A stretch of 64,000 nucleotides of DNA from Metridium senile (GCA_949775045.1 OX459107.1:13888679-13952678); one strand, 5' to 3'. Positions 1 to 11,600 are shown, numbered from the stretch's first letter. Translations and numbers: made by a program. The notes: generated by a model not told the origin, from the letters alone.

Positions 1-590
1 GTACGAACCGCTATTTAAGACGTACATTGCAGCCACGTGGCTTACAATCATGAGGGGTTAGTATGTAATGTAATGTAATGTGTGCTTATATAGCGCATTT
101 TACATTGTCTCAATGCGCTTTAATTAGCTATATGTACGAACCGCTATTTAAGGCGCACATTGCAGCCACGCGGCTTACAATCATGAGTGGTTAGTATGTA
201 ATGTAATGTGCACTTATATATATAGTGCATGCATTTCACATCGTCTCAATGCGCTTTACAATTAACTATATGTACGAACCGCTTTTTATGGCGCACACTG
301 CAGCCACGCGGCTTACAATCATGAGGGGTTAGTATGTAATGTAATGTGTGCTTATATAAAGTATTTCACATCGTCTCAATGCGCTTTGCAATTAACTATA
401 TGTACGAACCGCTTTTTATGGCGCACACTGCAGCCACGCGGCTTACAATCATGAGGGGTTAGTATGTAATGTAATGTGTGCTTATATATAGAGAGAGAGC
501 ATTTCATATCGTTTCGATGCGTTTAGTATGTAATGTAATCTGTGCTTATATGCTTACAATCTCTTGATGCGTTTTACAATAACTATATGT
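1..590. repeat. Tandem array of a ~130-138 bp repeat
   Basis: Four full units and a partial fifth. Each begins with the motif GTACGAACCGCT (at 1, 134, 272 and 402) and carries GCAGCCACG, AGTATGTAATGTAATG and a GTGCTTATAT segment. The GCGCTATATAAGCAC-type motif also occurs, reverse-complemented, at about 45480-45580, so the unit looks like a SINE-tail-like repeat that became tandem. No coding potential. Confidence 0.85.
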
Positions 591-593
591 ATA

Positions 594-778
594 CAGGGGC
601 GGACGGAGGGGGGGGGGGGGTGAACTGGGTGACTTTTCACCCCCCTCTTTTGCAGTAAAGTCCCGTTTTAGCAAAGAAAAGCGGGCACATTACGATCTTT
701 GCGCTTTTGTGTCTGCCGTTATCCGCCAAAAGGATATCAAAGTCCACCCCCCTTGTCAAATTTCTGAATCCGCCCCTG
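594..778. mobile_element. MITE with CAGGGGCGGA ends and 5-bp target duplication
   Basis: The ends are CAGGGGCGGAC and (A)TCCGCCCCTG in inverted orientation. The five bases GTATA lie immediately outside both ends (589-593 and 779-783), which is the expected target-site duplication. The 185-bp interior is non-coding and includes a G-run and a C-rich stretch. The transposase superfamily is not assignable from this copy. Confidence 0.75.
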
Positions 779-811
779 GTATAGACCGCACTATTTTCCA
801 AGTCATCGTGT

Positions 812-1093
812 AGTCAACGTGTACTATCAAAGGCCACCTATGGCCAACTCGTGGATCATTGTTAGAACATTTTGAAAGCGCTTAGTATTTAGACCACTTT
901 TAATGTTGACTTTGTAGGCATATATTTAAAAAATCTCAGGATATTATATGAACAGTCAACGTGTACTATCAAAGGCCACCTATGGCCAACTCGTGGATCA
1001 TTGTTAGAACATTTTGAAAGCGCTTAGTATTTAGACCCCTTTTAATGTTGACTTGTAGGATATATTTAAAAAATCTCAGAATATTATATCAAA
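812..1093. repeat. Two-copy direct repeat, 141-bp period
   Basis: A segment beginning AGTCAACGTGTACTATCAAA at 812 recurs at 953 with only a few changes. It includes the words GGCCACCTATGGCC and AAAGCGCTTAGTATTTAGACC. Non-coding. Confidence 0.85.
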
Positions 1094-1296
1094 ATAATGA
1101 ATGTTAGCATATTGAAAAGACAAGGCATTGATTTCAAACAAATAAAACTCTATTTATAATAGATTTGATATTGATGTAATTCTGAACTTTCTATAATAAA
1201 CGTAAGATATTATTAAATAACAATATGATATGTATAAATCTTAATTGTAAGGCCTACTCGGGGCCCTAAAATCGCCTTAATATTAGGCGATCTAAT

Positions 1297-1465
1297 GCGA
1301 TTTTAGCAAAACGTTCCTAAACTCTAAGGAGATCTTAGGCAATCTAAGGCGATTTTAGCAAAAAGTTCGTTAACTCTAAGGAGATCTTAGGCAATGTTAG
1401 GCGATTTTAGCAAAAAGCTCTTAAATTCTTAGGCGATGTTAGGCGATTTAAGGCGTTCTGGGCGG
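1297..1465. repeat. Minisatellite, ~52-bp unit, about three copies
   Basis: Units start GCGATTTTAGCAAAA and contain AAGGAGATCTTAGGCAAT. The third copy is shortened. The array is bracketed by AAGGCCTA-like motifs near 1249 and 1482. The following stretch, to about 2560, shows no recognisable gene or repeat; the short ORFs at 1866 and 2210 have no family resemblance I can see. Confidence 0.7.
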
Positions 1466-2563
1466 TCGTAGGAACCGGAGAAGGCCTATTGCATATGTAG
1501 ATTAACTATTAAAAAGATGAATTATGTTTTGAAAATATTGATAGTTACTTGTTTCTTTGCTTTGGTGGCAGTTTGTATTGGAATAATCCAGCTTTCATGT
1601 CGTGGTTTTTATCTACTTCGCTGATCAATCTGCTTTCTGGGAATTCGAGGATCGAGTTGGCTCGAGTATAATAAACGGTCTGATATTGACATGTTTTAGA
1701 AAACCTCTTTTCGTAAAAACGTTAGAAAATAACAGCTAGCAATTGTATAATGTCTTAAGCAAACAATATATATACCCAATATATACCCAAAGCCAACGCT
1801 GATTTGGAAGAGTAAATCGATGTAGAAGTACGAGAAATCCAAATGAATTCGGGTTCAAATCCAAGATGGCGATTTGCTTGGGCTTCCTGTGGTATTTGGG
1901 CTTCCTATGTTATTTGCGCTTCCTCTGGTGCATATTACCTCGTGCTTTAAACGACTCAGCCGTTTTTAAGCCGTGTCGGGATGCACGTTTTCAAATTCAA
2001 CGTAAACAAATTCATAGTAAGTTATTTACAATTCAGTATGTTTGTTTTTGTTATTTTTACGTGTCTTTTCTTGAATTGTTAGACTCCTCAATCATTCTGA
2101 GCATGCGTGAAGGAATATCTGATTTAGTTACCTCTCGCATATAAGTAATTTTGCTTAAAAACTTAAAATTAGAAAAGATACACCATTTTTTACGTTATTA
2201 ATAATAAGTATGCACCCGTTGTTGGTGATAACTTTTATTTGCGATTATATAGTGAAGTGTCCCACATGGGAGGTTAGAGCGATTATTTGGTGTATAAATT
2301 TTGAATTTACAAATAGAATACATGGTGTGAATAGCTTTGTGAGGTTAGAACGTGACCCCTATGGTGGGGTAAGTTACAAGTGGGGTGGGGTAGGTCGTGA
2401 CGTATTTACACAGGCAGCTCAAAGTGGGGGAGGGGTGGTCTCGATTACGTCATTACACAGGAAACACAATTGGGAGAGTGCTTGTTTGAAAGATGATGTA
2501 ATGCATATACGGCGGTACGCTGACCAAAATCTTGGGGCTCAAAAGTTTACACTGACGGTCTAG

Positions 2564-2628
2564 TGAGTGAGCGAGTGAGTGAGTGAGCGAGTGAGTGAGT
2601 GAGCGAGTGAGCGAGTGAGTGAGTGACA
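2564..2628. repeat. (GAGT/GAGC)n microsatellite
   Basis: About 16 tetranucleotide units GAGT or GAGC, just downstream on the minus strand of the last SLC6 exon seen. Confidence 0.9.
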
Positions 2629-2699
2629 CTTCCGGTTCAAAAGCCCCATCCCAATAACTCGAGGATCTTCGATCCACGAGTTAAAAATGATTGGGATAC

Positions 2700-5600
2700 C
2701 TGTGGATCTGCAAGTCGAGCGAAGTCTGGATTCAAGTAGAATAATATGCCTTGATCGGCCCCTTCAAGGGTTACCCCTCGAACTAACATGACCAGGATGA
2801 CGAGAAGAGGAAAGACTGCAGTAAAATACACCACCTGATGAAGGAAAGTATATATATCAAGGAATGAGAAAACCCAATTCAATGGTCACTTACCAGCATG
2901 CTTTGCGTTGTACATTTTAATTTGAGTGTTATAATTCATAAGCAGTCAGTCGTATTACGAGAAATATACGACAAAACGCTAAATTTTAATAAGAGCGTAA
3001 ATACCCACTCACATCGTAAAATATATTAAAATGTCCGAATGTACGATTTTCACGGTCCACGAAATTCATTCTTTAGCGCGGTGCATGCTGGTAAGTGACC
3101 ATGGCTGTTTAACAAAGACGTAGTCATGGAAATATAACTCACATATACCATTGACGCAGAGACGGAAATTTGTAAATAGCTATTTTGTTATCAAATGGAA
3201 ACTAGCGAGTAAACTAGTATAGGCTGCGTCGGTATTTGATATAAACGATAGGTAATAGAATGAAATTTGTAACACCGTAAAAAATAGAAATAGAAACTAG
3301 CAAGTAAACTAGTATAGGCTGCGTCAGTATTTGATATAAACGATAGGTAATAGAATGAAATTTGTAACACCGTAAAAAATGGAAAGTAGCGAGTAAACTA
3401 GTATAGGCTGCGTCGGTATTTGATATAAACGATAGGTAATAGATAGAGGATCGATATTAAATGGGCGCGCGGAGATACGGATTTTATATCTTCGAGTGTT
3501 CAATTGATATCATTTGAAAACGAGAAGATAAAATCTATGTATATATATGAATTAACTCATATTAACTTATATTAACTCATTACAAATGAAATAGCAAAAG
3601 TTTTATCAAGATATGCATAAAAAAATATTAACAAATATTAACAAATAGATGGTAACGTGTAATTTCACAATGTGAAGATATCACTTTTTTCGCGCTTTAA
3701 GTATTACAAATTTCATTATATTACCAATATTTTGTTATCATTTAATGGTTTTAGTGTGTTCGTTCTTACCTTGCCGGTCAATCTGATGCTCTTAAAGATA
3801 CAGACATATATCAAGACCCAGGATAGTAATAACGTCCCAACTAGCTCCCACCTCATGCCACCCATCTCGTTAATGGAGTTGGTAATTTGAAGGACACGAT
3901 TACTGACACAGAAATAATACATCGAAACAGTTTGATATTTATCCGCCGAAGCCGAGGTGAATATCGATCGAAGTTAGATAGTTCCCTGCGCCATCTTGAA
4001 AGGTAGCCGGGCCTTTGCATCGAACCGAGACGAACGTTGAGGTTGCAATGATAGAGACACGTGAATCATTGTCTTGCAAGGTGTTAGACAGTCTCTATCA
4101 TTACAAGCTCGACGTTCGTGTTGCTGAGAAGCAAATGCATGGCTTCCTTTCAAGATGGCGCAGGGAACTGTGAAGGGGACTATTATACACTTAATGACTG
4201 GGAAACAGTTAGTTTTGTTTCCCGAGAATCTCAATGTTTCCCGAGGCTCCGACGAGGGACCAGTCATTAAGCGTTTTCTTATATAGCTAATCATTTTAGA
4301 CAAGTCTATTAAGAAAATTTGAATTTTTATTCAATGAGCTTGCAACATAACATTGTCGTTTTAGATCAACTACTGTTGCTTCGAAAACTTTGTTAGACCT
4401 TGAAAATTCGCCGTCATTTATTTTGTCAAAATTTCCGTTTTTCATGAAATGTCTCTGAAGACCAAAACGAATGGACACCAAGTCTGATTTCTTATAATAT
4501 TCTCCGTTTTTCTCCCTTGCATTGGGATAAAATTTGACCAACAAATCGTCAAGTTCTTGTTTTGCTAATATTTCGGGATTTTCATGACCAGTTTCATCAG
4601 AAAATGCTACTAGGGTTGAGATAGCGTTTTTTGTAGCTTTTTTGGTGTTTTTGGAGTCCTTATTGTCAATAAAAGTCTGTATTTCTTCACTAGAAAGACT
4701 GGAAAATCTCTGCTTCTTCGTTTTTGGCTCCATTTTCACTCGAGCTGCAAATATTTTTGCATGTGATCTGCTCATGACCTTCAGTAGCATACTTGTTTCT
4801 GATTGGTTCATAATATCACCCCACTGATTTCTCACGTTCTGATCACGTGTGCTGGGCACTTGTATCCCGGTCGGGATACAGTTAGATTTAACTAGTATCA
4901 CGTGAGCATCTATCAACCAATGAGAATGCTCGTTATATAGTCAAAATGATTAGCTATATAACAATGCATGGCCAATATACAGAATATTACAAATATTAAG
5001 AAGAAGAATTGTTTGTAGTATTTAATACAAAGGTGATTATTTCAAAGATAAAATATATATAAACAGAAGTTCATAACCAGAAGTGTCCATCTTCATTGTT
5101 AACCTGTACCCTATCATCAAGATGTATAAGTTATTTTTAGCGCGTAATCTGATTGGTTTGGTGAAATGGCGTGACACATTGGTGAAATGGCGTGACATTG
5201 AGAGTAAAGAAATTGTATTCATAGACAAACATTTGTAATTCCAAAATTTGTAGTTAACTGAAGCACTAACGAAGACAGCGTGTTAACGGTCTGAGAGCGA
5301 GATGGGAGAACATTTTCAGAGAGTTTAGACGAAGACAACAGTGATAAATGACGATGCGAAGGATCAGGAGACGTACAATTTAATAAAGCGACAGCAAATT
5401 GAATAAATTATATTGTTTGCTGTGATAGATAACAATTCTGTGCCATGATAGATAACTTGAATTCTGTTTTTGACAATGAAAACATACGTGAAAAACTGAA
5501 GAAAAAATTAGTTAAATATGAAAGTGTGAGTGGTATTTGGATAGCTTATAAAGCGGGGAATAAACTCTACAGAAATTTGAGCTAATTTGCCGTATTTGGC

Positions 5601-8280
5601 TGAGTAATTTTAATCCTATTAACTTTTACATAAAACTGCTTACTTGGATAACTGTCTTCACAACTTATTATTTCAAACTCGAGGTCTTCTTGAAAGTTTA
5701 TTAATATGTTTCATTTTTACAACAAAATGAGCTAAACTTTGTGTGTCATTTGTGGTTGTGTCGCTATAAACGACATCATGAACGGTTGTCAACAACTGAT
5801 CATGACTGAAAACTCATGTCCAAAAGCACGAATATTCCATTAAAATTGCATCCTTCAGTAAATAGCTAGCATTCTAGTGTATATGAAAGCAGAGTTAACT
5901 TAACTCTGATCCAATTAAATGATATATTTGTCATTCAAGAACACATTCAATGAGAAAATGAACACTTTCAATCATTCAGTCCGTGACCGACCGAAAAGCA
6001 CATGGCTGCACATTCAGGCCAATATATTTCTGTTCTTTCAGTGATGTGAAGATGTCCTCCAATTTTTCAATTTGTAGTGTTACTCGCAAAGTATCTGCCT
6101 CTTTTTCTGACAAAAGAGAAAGTTTTTACTGCCTGCCTACTTCGTGACAGTCACGGGCGCCATATCAGATAGCTTCGCCTGTCACGCTAAAGCGAAATGA
6201 TTGGCTGTGCGTGCAAATCTAAAAATAACTTATACATCTTGATGATAGGGTACAGGTTAACAATGAAGATGGACACTTCTGGTTATGAACTTCTGATATA
6301 AACATATAAGGTATTTGAAACGCTACGACTTCTCTCTTGTTCTAAAGCTTCCAGCGTGTTTATATCGCAGTAAAAATACACGGACACCGTTTCATATTCC
6401 TTAAATCAAAATCAAGAAATAGAACCGAAATATATCGATATCACAATAAGTGCATGAGCGTAGTGTTTACAATTGTTGGTATTATGATGCTAATTTGCTA
6501 ACCATTTTTACTCTGCGACTCGCCGTACCGTAGTCACTTACAAAAACGTTTGATGAATTTTTGACATTATTTTGACATTTTTCCATCTCAAAGGACCAAT
6601 CAGGTACAAGTTTATATCGACAGGCGGAGTTTATATTGAGAGGCGGTGACTTTATAAACTTTGATGTCTGTAATTGGTCCGATTGAGATGAAAAAATGTC
6701 AAAATATTGTCAAAAATTCATAAAAGTTTTTGTAAGTGACTACGGTACGGCGAGTCGCACAGTAAATTCTTTGATCTAATGGTTGGTTGGCAAAAGCATA
6801 ACAAAATACGTCACTGTATACGTCAACCTATAGTAGACGGTAGCTGACTTACTTCCAGTACTCTGTACTTGGTGATGTGAATTTCTGGGTACAGTTTACT
6901 GGAAGATCCCACGCGGTGCAGTTGATTGTTTGCTCAGCTGTTCGTTCAGCTCTACAAAACAGAAAAACAGAAAAAGCTGATGGTGATGACAATGACAGAG
7001 AAGCTAGGACATGATGATGATGATATCAGTGCATGGCGGTGGTGGCGGTTGTGGCGGTGGTGGGGGTGGTGGAAATAATACAAAGGAGATGAATGATCGA
7101 GGTATAGGATAATGCTCGAGCTCTGAGGATTATTTTCAATGATCCGAAGAGCGAGGTCATTATCCGACTTAATTCATACTCTCATTGTTTTCGAAGAAAA
7201 CGAAACTATTTTTGATAATCTAGGTTTCTAAAAGTCGGGGAGGGTTTTGAATTCAGCAGGGAAGAGTGGGGCTGGTGAATCAATTGAGTTTAAACTACAC
7301 AGAGATCATTATTGTGGGCACAGAAGATCAGTGCCAACAATAATGACCTGTGTGTAGTTTAAAATATAAACTCAACAAATAGAACAAAACATCCAACAAC
7401 AACAATAAAGAAATATAATCTTAATGAGCTTTCAATGTTTATTAGGATATTTCATTACAGTTATCCTGCATATATTATGTCCATGAACATAACTTAACTT
7501 ATCATAACTTAATTGTTTAAAACGATGAGAGTGTGCATTAAATATGATAATGGTGATGATAATAGTGATGGTGATGATCATAATGATGATAATGTTGATG
7601 AAGGAGAATATGATGATGATGAACCTATTCTGATTATGATGCTGCTGCTGACAATGATGATGCTGATTATGCTGTTGCTGTCCATGATGATGATGATGAT
7701 GCTGTTGACAATGATGATGATGCTGCTGCTGACCATGATGATGATTATGATGATGCTGATGACCATGATGATGATGCTGCTGCTGACCCAGAAGATGATG
7801 ATGTTGACAATGACATTATGCATGATGATGAATACAAATAGGTTGTTACCTGCAGTAAGGGGTATTCCATTCATTATTACAACCTGTCCAGGGCACCTCG
7901 GAACGAAACGAGTCAAACAAATAGAATAAGACCCAGGCAAGAATCACGATGTAATACGCCGAGGATAGAAACATCATGGCCAGCGTAGCATAACCAAGAC
8001 CTTGACACAAACAGATTTATATTGGTATGAAAAACGCAATTATTTATAGCCATCATCATTCTAGATCTTATTATTACCATCATCATTATTATGACTATCA
8101 TCATCATTATCATTCTTATTCTTATCATCATCATAATCATCATCATCATTATTATCATTATAATTATCATCATTATTATCATTATCATATCATCATCAGT
8201 ATCAACACCTTCTTCATCAATTAATATTTATATCATCACCATGACCATGACCATGACCATTATCGTTATCATAATTATTG

Positions 8281-8311
<31 letters not shown>

Positions 8312-9542
8312 CCACCACCACCATCATTATCACCATCGTCGTTCTCACCAGATGAGAGTGGACAAACAGCTTTCCAGACACCAATATATCCTCTGCTGTA
8401 CCACTGACCGATAGACAGTTCCATGAAGAACATTGGAATACCAATTACCAACAACATCAAGAAGTACGGAAAGAGAAACGACGCTGGAAAACACAACATA
8501 CATGGAGTTAGATGGTGTCATGGTACAGTGGTGGAATCACTGACTCTTCCAAACCCCATTGTCTTCAGTATTGTGTCTATTTTGACCATAGTTGAGTGAG
8601 ACATATAGATATAAATAAAAATATTGGCTAGAGGGGCTGGAGGAGGACTGAATAATTAGTACATCCATATTGCAAAAATTGAGGTATCCCCCCACCCCTC
8701 CCTTCGAAACAATTTTTTTGTTTAATTCCTAAGATCCTGTCTACACTAATCCGTTTGATATCACTTAAAGATGGGGAACAAAAAGAGAAATAACGCTACG
8801 AAAATGCATTAGTGTGGACATACCCCAAGGCTTGAGATTGAAACGAAGTTTGTTATACATTATTAAATATAACTATATCTATAGCAGGCAAACTAGTTTA
8901 GACAACGCTAGTGTTTCTAAGGAAACAATTGGAGTAAAAATATGTACGATAGTTAGCGGTTAAACTAGTGTGGACTAGTACTGCGCCAATGGTTCTAGCA
9001 AAACATATACTACGTACACTTAACGGTTGAATTAGCATTTCTGCGTCGCTGTTCCTTCTTTCCCACCGTTTTAAAATTATAACGTCGTGAGTTGTACTTA
9101 GAACTTAGAACTTACAATAAATTCAGTACACCCAGAAGATTACTCTAGTACTCGGCGGAAGGACTAAAGCTCGAAAAGTAAAGTCAGTAGATCTAGAGTC
9201 AGTGGGGTTAATTTCCATTTTTAAGGTGTAGCAAATTTCATTATATCGCTTATGTTTACATTATACACCGACGTAGCTTGTACTTGTCTAGAAGTGTATA
9301 TTTATAAATAATTTAGTGCATGCATACTTACCTCCGCCGTTACGATAGCACAAATAAGGAAAGCGCCAAAAGTTTCCGTAGCCCACAACATATCCAATTG
9401 TTGCTAATAAGAATTCAACTTTGCTATTCCAACGCTCTCTCGGAGGTATTTCGACTTCCACTTCGAGTTCTTTGACCCCTTCGTTGTCCTTGGTTAGCTT
9501 ACTAGCTTCGTTGTAATTGCCATTAACCTTGTCTAACTCCAT
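2700..9542 (-). CDS. SLC6-family Na+/Cl- dependent transporter, 5' six exons (partial)
   Basis: Coding exons on the minus strand: 9542-9332, 8483-8349, 8000-7850, 6951-6853, 3902-3770 and 2834-2700. All have GT-AG borders with agreeing phases and together give 864 bp (288 residues). The product would be a plasma-membrane symporter moving an amino acid, GABA, taurine or similar solute with Na+ and Cl-. Residues 40-70 hold the TM1 signature ([10 protein letters not shown], then [17 protein letters not shown]). TM2 has [10 protein letters not shown]3 has [13 protein letters not shown]2 carries the family's cysteine pair (156 and 165) and two NCT glycosylation sequons (176, 185). TM4 lies in exon 5 (NRVLQIT to LTGK). 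TM5 and the [10 protein letters not shown] segment lie in exon 6. The ATG sits just after a possible 3' splice site, so a 5' UTR intron is likely. TM6-TM12 were not found down to base 1: either a long intron or a broken gene. Substrate is not assignable. Introns carry microsatellites and MITEs. Confidence 0.9.
3195..3443. repeat. ACTAGCGAGTAAACTAGT repeat family, three units
   Basis: Three units of about 90 bp in SLC6 intron 5. Each has the near-palindrome ACTAGCGAGTAAACTAGT, GGCTGCGTCGGTATTTG, ATATAAACGATAGGTAAT and usually AACACCGTAAAAAAT. The same family occurs at 8880-9010, 9165-9295, 29281-29490, 43187-43526, 56071-56126 with 59468-59515, and 63285-63560. Confidence 0.85.
3981..4168. mobile_element. 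Foldback MITE (188 bp)
   Basis: Arms of about 80 nt pair with each other. GTTCCCTGCGCCATCTTGAA at the left is reversed as TTCAAGATGGCGCAGGGAAC at the right, and the inner words GAACGTTGAGGTTGCAATGA and TCATTACAAGCTCGACGTTC also pair. The minus-strand reading frame across it is only a by-product of the palindrome. Confidence 0.8.
4270..4961. mobile_element. Inverted-repeat-bounded element carrying a DUF3504-like ORF
   Basis: TTATATAGCTAATCATTTT at about 4269-4287 is matched by AAAATGATTAGCTATATAA at about 4943-4961, giving a 19-bp terminal inverted repeat around one minus-strand ORF. Inside the arms, both sides also carry related CAGTTAG(A/T)TTT and GGGA(A/T)AC words. It lies in SLC6 intron 4. 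No target duplication is obvious. Confidence 0.5.
4296..4811 (-). pseudogene. DUF3504 / Crypton-like recombinase N-terminal fragment
   Basis: The reading frame is open from 4916, but the first ATG is at 4811, giving 171 residues. The segment with [46 protein letters not shown] and [10 protein letters not shown] resembles the N-terminal part of DUF3504/ZMYM/QRICH1-type proteins. These are known descendants of Crypton tyrosine recombinases, and the pattern is abundant in cnidarian genomes. No catalytic tyrosine-recombinase domain follows: after DLKRQ the frame diverges and stops, so this is a truncated mobile-element or relic gene. The family call is by memory of the motif pattern and is moderate. 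It lies antisense-neutral within the SLC6 intron and is bounded by inverted repeats at 4270 and 4961. Confidence 0.5.
5037..6318. mobile_element. Long-TIR non-autonomous element (~1.3 kb)
   Basis: About 75 bp at 5065-5140 (starting GAAGTTCATAACCAGAAGTG) is repeated in exact inverse at 6221-6294. Weaker pairing extends outward to TTTCAAA/TTTGAAA and inward through GAAATGGCGTGACA/TGTCACGC-type words. The ~1 kb interior has no recognisable ORF. Probably a deleted DNA transposon in SLC6 intron 4. Confidence 0.75.
6507..6766. mobile_element. Foldback MITE (260 bp)
   Basis: TTTACTCTGCGACTCGCCGT at the left and ACGGCGAGTCGCACAGTAAA at the right are inverted repeats. Pairing continues through GTAGTCACTTACAAAAAC and the ATTTTTGACAATA-type words to a centre near 6635. 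Located between SLC6 exons 4 and 5. Confidence 0.85.
7283..7372. repeat. Hairpin repeat
   Basis: GAGTTTAAACTACACAGAGA and its near-complement (CTGTGTGTAGTTTAAA) flank CATTATTGTGGGCAC / GTGCCAACAATAATG. About 40 nt per arm, in SLC6 intron 3. Confidence 0.65.
7535..8335. repeat. GAT/CAT trinucleotide microsatellites flanking SLC6 exon 3
   Basis: Imperfect (GAT)n runs at 7535-7830 and (CAT/ATT)n runs at about 8040-8335 lie on either side of the exon at 8000-7850. The right-hand run reaches within about 15 bp of the donor of exon 2. The poly-Met and poly-His frames they generate are not genes. Confidence 0.9.
8880..9295. repeat. Diverged copies of the ACTAGCGAGTAAACTAGT family
   Basis: At 8885-9000 the words GTTTCTAAGGAAACAATTGG, AGTTAGCGGTTAAACTAGTG and TGGACTAG match the unit seen five times at 43187-43526 in reverse. 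At 9165-9295 the words AAGGTGTAGCAAATTTCATT and ACACCGACGTAGCTTGTACT match the longer form at 29281-29490. In SLC6 intron 1. Confidence 0.6.
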
Positions 9543-10244
9543 TCTAAAATAAAACTTAGAACTTCTATTGAAGTCGTTGTTATTAAGCTAAGCTAAGCTA
9601 GAGTGCGAGGGGAGTGACGCGGTTGGAAGCGTTTTGTCTGTGAGTTGAATGCTTGAATAGTTTATAAAACAATCAAGTGCTTTCACTAGAGTGATTTTCA
9701 TATGACGGTGAAAGAATAGGCAAACTAATAGTTAGTAGTATTTTGTACTGTTTTATGCACATTCTATTTTTTCTATTGTTCAACTAGAACTATTTTGCAC
9801 AATTTAGTAATTAGTGTTCAACGCTTTTACTGTGAATGAGTCTAGTGCTTACAATTCGACCTTGAACGTATTTTGTAGTATTATTCTAATGTCTGCATGC
9901 ATGGATCATGAGCAATAGGATACATGAAGTTCGTGAACGAAGACATAATTTGGTTTAAAACTAATATAAAACATATACTAAAGTATGAGTAAATGAACTA
10001 TTTACCTGTAGCTTGACTTTATTCCTTTCATCGTCCTCGATTTGTATTTTAAAAATGGCGCCTTCAATAAATTTAATATTATACAGGCCTAGTCTCTCAC
10101 GGACTTTAAACTTATTACGTCTTATTACATGATTACATCGGTTTTCATTGTTACTTTTAGGGCTTTATATCGCGTATTACCCTGTTCATTATCAATTCAA
10201 GGGCTTTATACAGATATTGCCCCCATTTGAGGGCAATATCTATA

Positions 10245-10335
10245 TATTGCCCGTGAATACTAATGTATATTGCCCTTGAATACTAATGTATATTGCCCTT
10301 GAATACTAATGTATATTGCCCTTGAATACCAATGA
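10245..10335. repeat. 23-bp minisatellite, about four units
   Basis: The unit carries ATTGCCCTTGAATACTAATG. Flanking words ATATTGCCCCCATTTGAGGG and GAGGGCAATATC suggest it arose inside a small palindrome (about 10195-10250). Confidence 0.8.
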
Positions 10336-10417
10336 CCTAATCCCTACTTTATATGTAACGTTAAACTTAGAAATGTTCTAGTTGCGAACATTTAACGGAT
10401 AAAAAATCTGATAGAGT

Positions 10418-10500
10418 GACCCTTTCGAGGATCGAACCTCGAACCCTTTGCTTACAAATCCTGACCCTAACACTTTATGCTAACTGTCCGATCGATGTCA
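10418..10500 (-). repeat. tRNA-like SINE head (degenerate)
   Basis: Read on the minus strand, an A-box-like TTAGCATAAAGTGTTAGGG is followed by a B-box-like GGTTCGATCC inside CGAGGTTCGATCCTCG. The T-arm can pair but a full cloverleaf with a 7-bp acceptor stem is not evident, so this is a tRNA-derived repeat or pseudogene rather than a tRNA gene. Confidence 0.4.
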
Positions 10501-10852
10501 GTTAGTGAGAAGAAAACGTATTCATTTGTTCGTTACAGTTCATTAGTATTGTAGTGTACAACAAAACTAAAAGCCCATTGTTTGGATTGTATTCTCATGG
10601 GAAACCAAAAAAATAATCAGCTTGATGATGCCCTTTGGGACATGAAGTTGTGTGAAAACCTATTCAATCATGTAATAAGTCATGCACTAAAAATAAAAAC
10701 AAACAATTCAAGAATCTTCTGAAGAATATATTTGTCGTCTTGAAAACGACTTGCATCGATAAAAGTATATGGCGTAAAAACCCAAATGTTGCATACAAAA
10801 TTTAAAAATACAAGGCCTTTTTGGAAAACCTCTGTAAATCATGTAATAAGTC

Positions 10853-10957
10853 AGATAAATACCTCGAACGTCGGCAATAAGCCTATAAAGCCCTCGGGGC
10901 CTACGGCCCCTCGGGCTTTATACGGCTTATTGCCTCCGTTCTCGGTATTTATCTCTT
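10853..10957. mobile_element. Palindromic MITE
   Basis: AGATAAATACC and GGTATTTATCT bracket CGGCAATAAGCC/GGCTTATTGCC and AAAGCCC/GGGCTTT, forming a ~100-bp hairpin with a GC-rich centre. Confidence 0.7.
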
Positions 10958-11419
10958 ACATACATTCTGGGTAGGAACCTCCATCAAGGTTGCTATGATA
11001 CATCCAATCACACAGCTCTTTTAACAAAAGGCTATTGTTAAGGCTTTCGTATCATGCTTGTAAGACAAAAGTAACGACTCTCTTATCCCCGAATGGTCAT
11101 AAATTGACAGCAAACTACTTTCTTGAGGGGGAGGGATATAATTTTTACAGGGGAGGACTAGAGGTTTATTTTTGTGTGATACTTCCGCTGATGTTCTTGT
11201 GTTAACAACAAATATGCTAGACTAATAGGTATAATGCTCTCAAAGAATGCTTAAATTTAGCGCTATCTAATTCATTGGTAGAGCTGATACAGGAAAATCA
11301 TTTTTTTGCTGTTACAAAATGTGCACAGAAATGTGTTGTAAAGCAAAATACGAGAAGGTGAATCATGATTACATATGATTTGTTTTTCTGTTTATGAACT
11401 ATAGTCATCAAACTAATCA

Positions 11420-11600
11420 AGAGTGAGGCCTCTTCTACACGAATCCGATCCGGCTGAAACCGCATAGAAATATTTGCGTCCACACGAATCCTGTTGATCA
11501 TTTCCTATTCAAAAGTATGCGGTTTCGGTGACCGGATTCACTGGATTCGTGTGGACGATAGGCCGATTCGCATTAAAAAGTATGCGGTTTCAAAAGGGAA
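11420..11600. repeat. Foldback repeat with ACACGAATCC words
   Basis: CTACACGAATCCGATCCGGC and its inverse (GGATTCGTGTGGAC) plus repeated AAAAGTATGCGGTTTC words define a degenerate inverted-repeat element. Surrounding 10960-11420 and 11600-12030 contain only short repeats and no gene I recognise. Confidence 0.45.

Noticed and set aside
3974..4303. 109-codon minus-strand ORF
   Set aside because: It lies across a palindromic MITE and has no resemblance to a protein family.
4812..4916. Upstream extension of the DUF3504-like ORF to 4916
   Set aside because: The extension begins with a TTG, not an ATG, and has no family resemblance.
6853..6951. Reading the EL2 exon of SLC6 from the nearer acceptor before TAAACTGTACC
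   Set aside because: That acceptor breaks the phase with exon 3. The acceptor giving AGCTGAACG keeps both neighbouring phases and yields the two NCT sequons.
10418..10500. Functional tRNA gene on the minus strand
   Set aside because: Box A and B resemblance only; no acceptor stem or proper loop sizes. The same judgement applies to 16965-17040, 22610, 28150, 29940 and 41000-41075.
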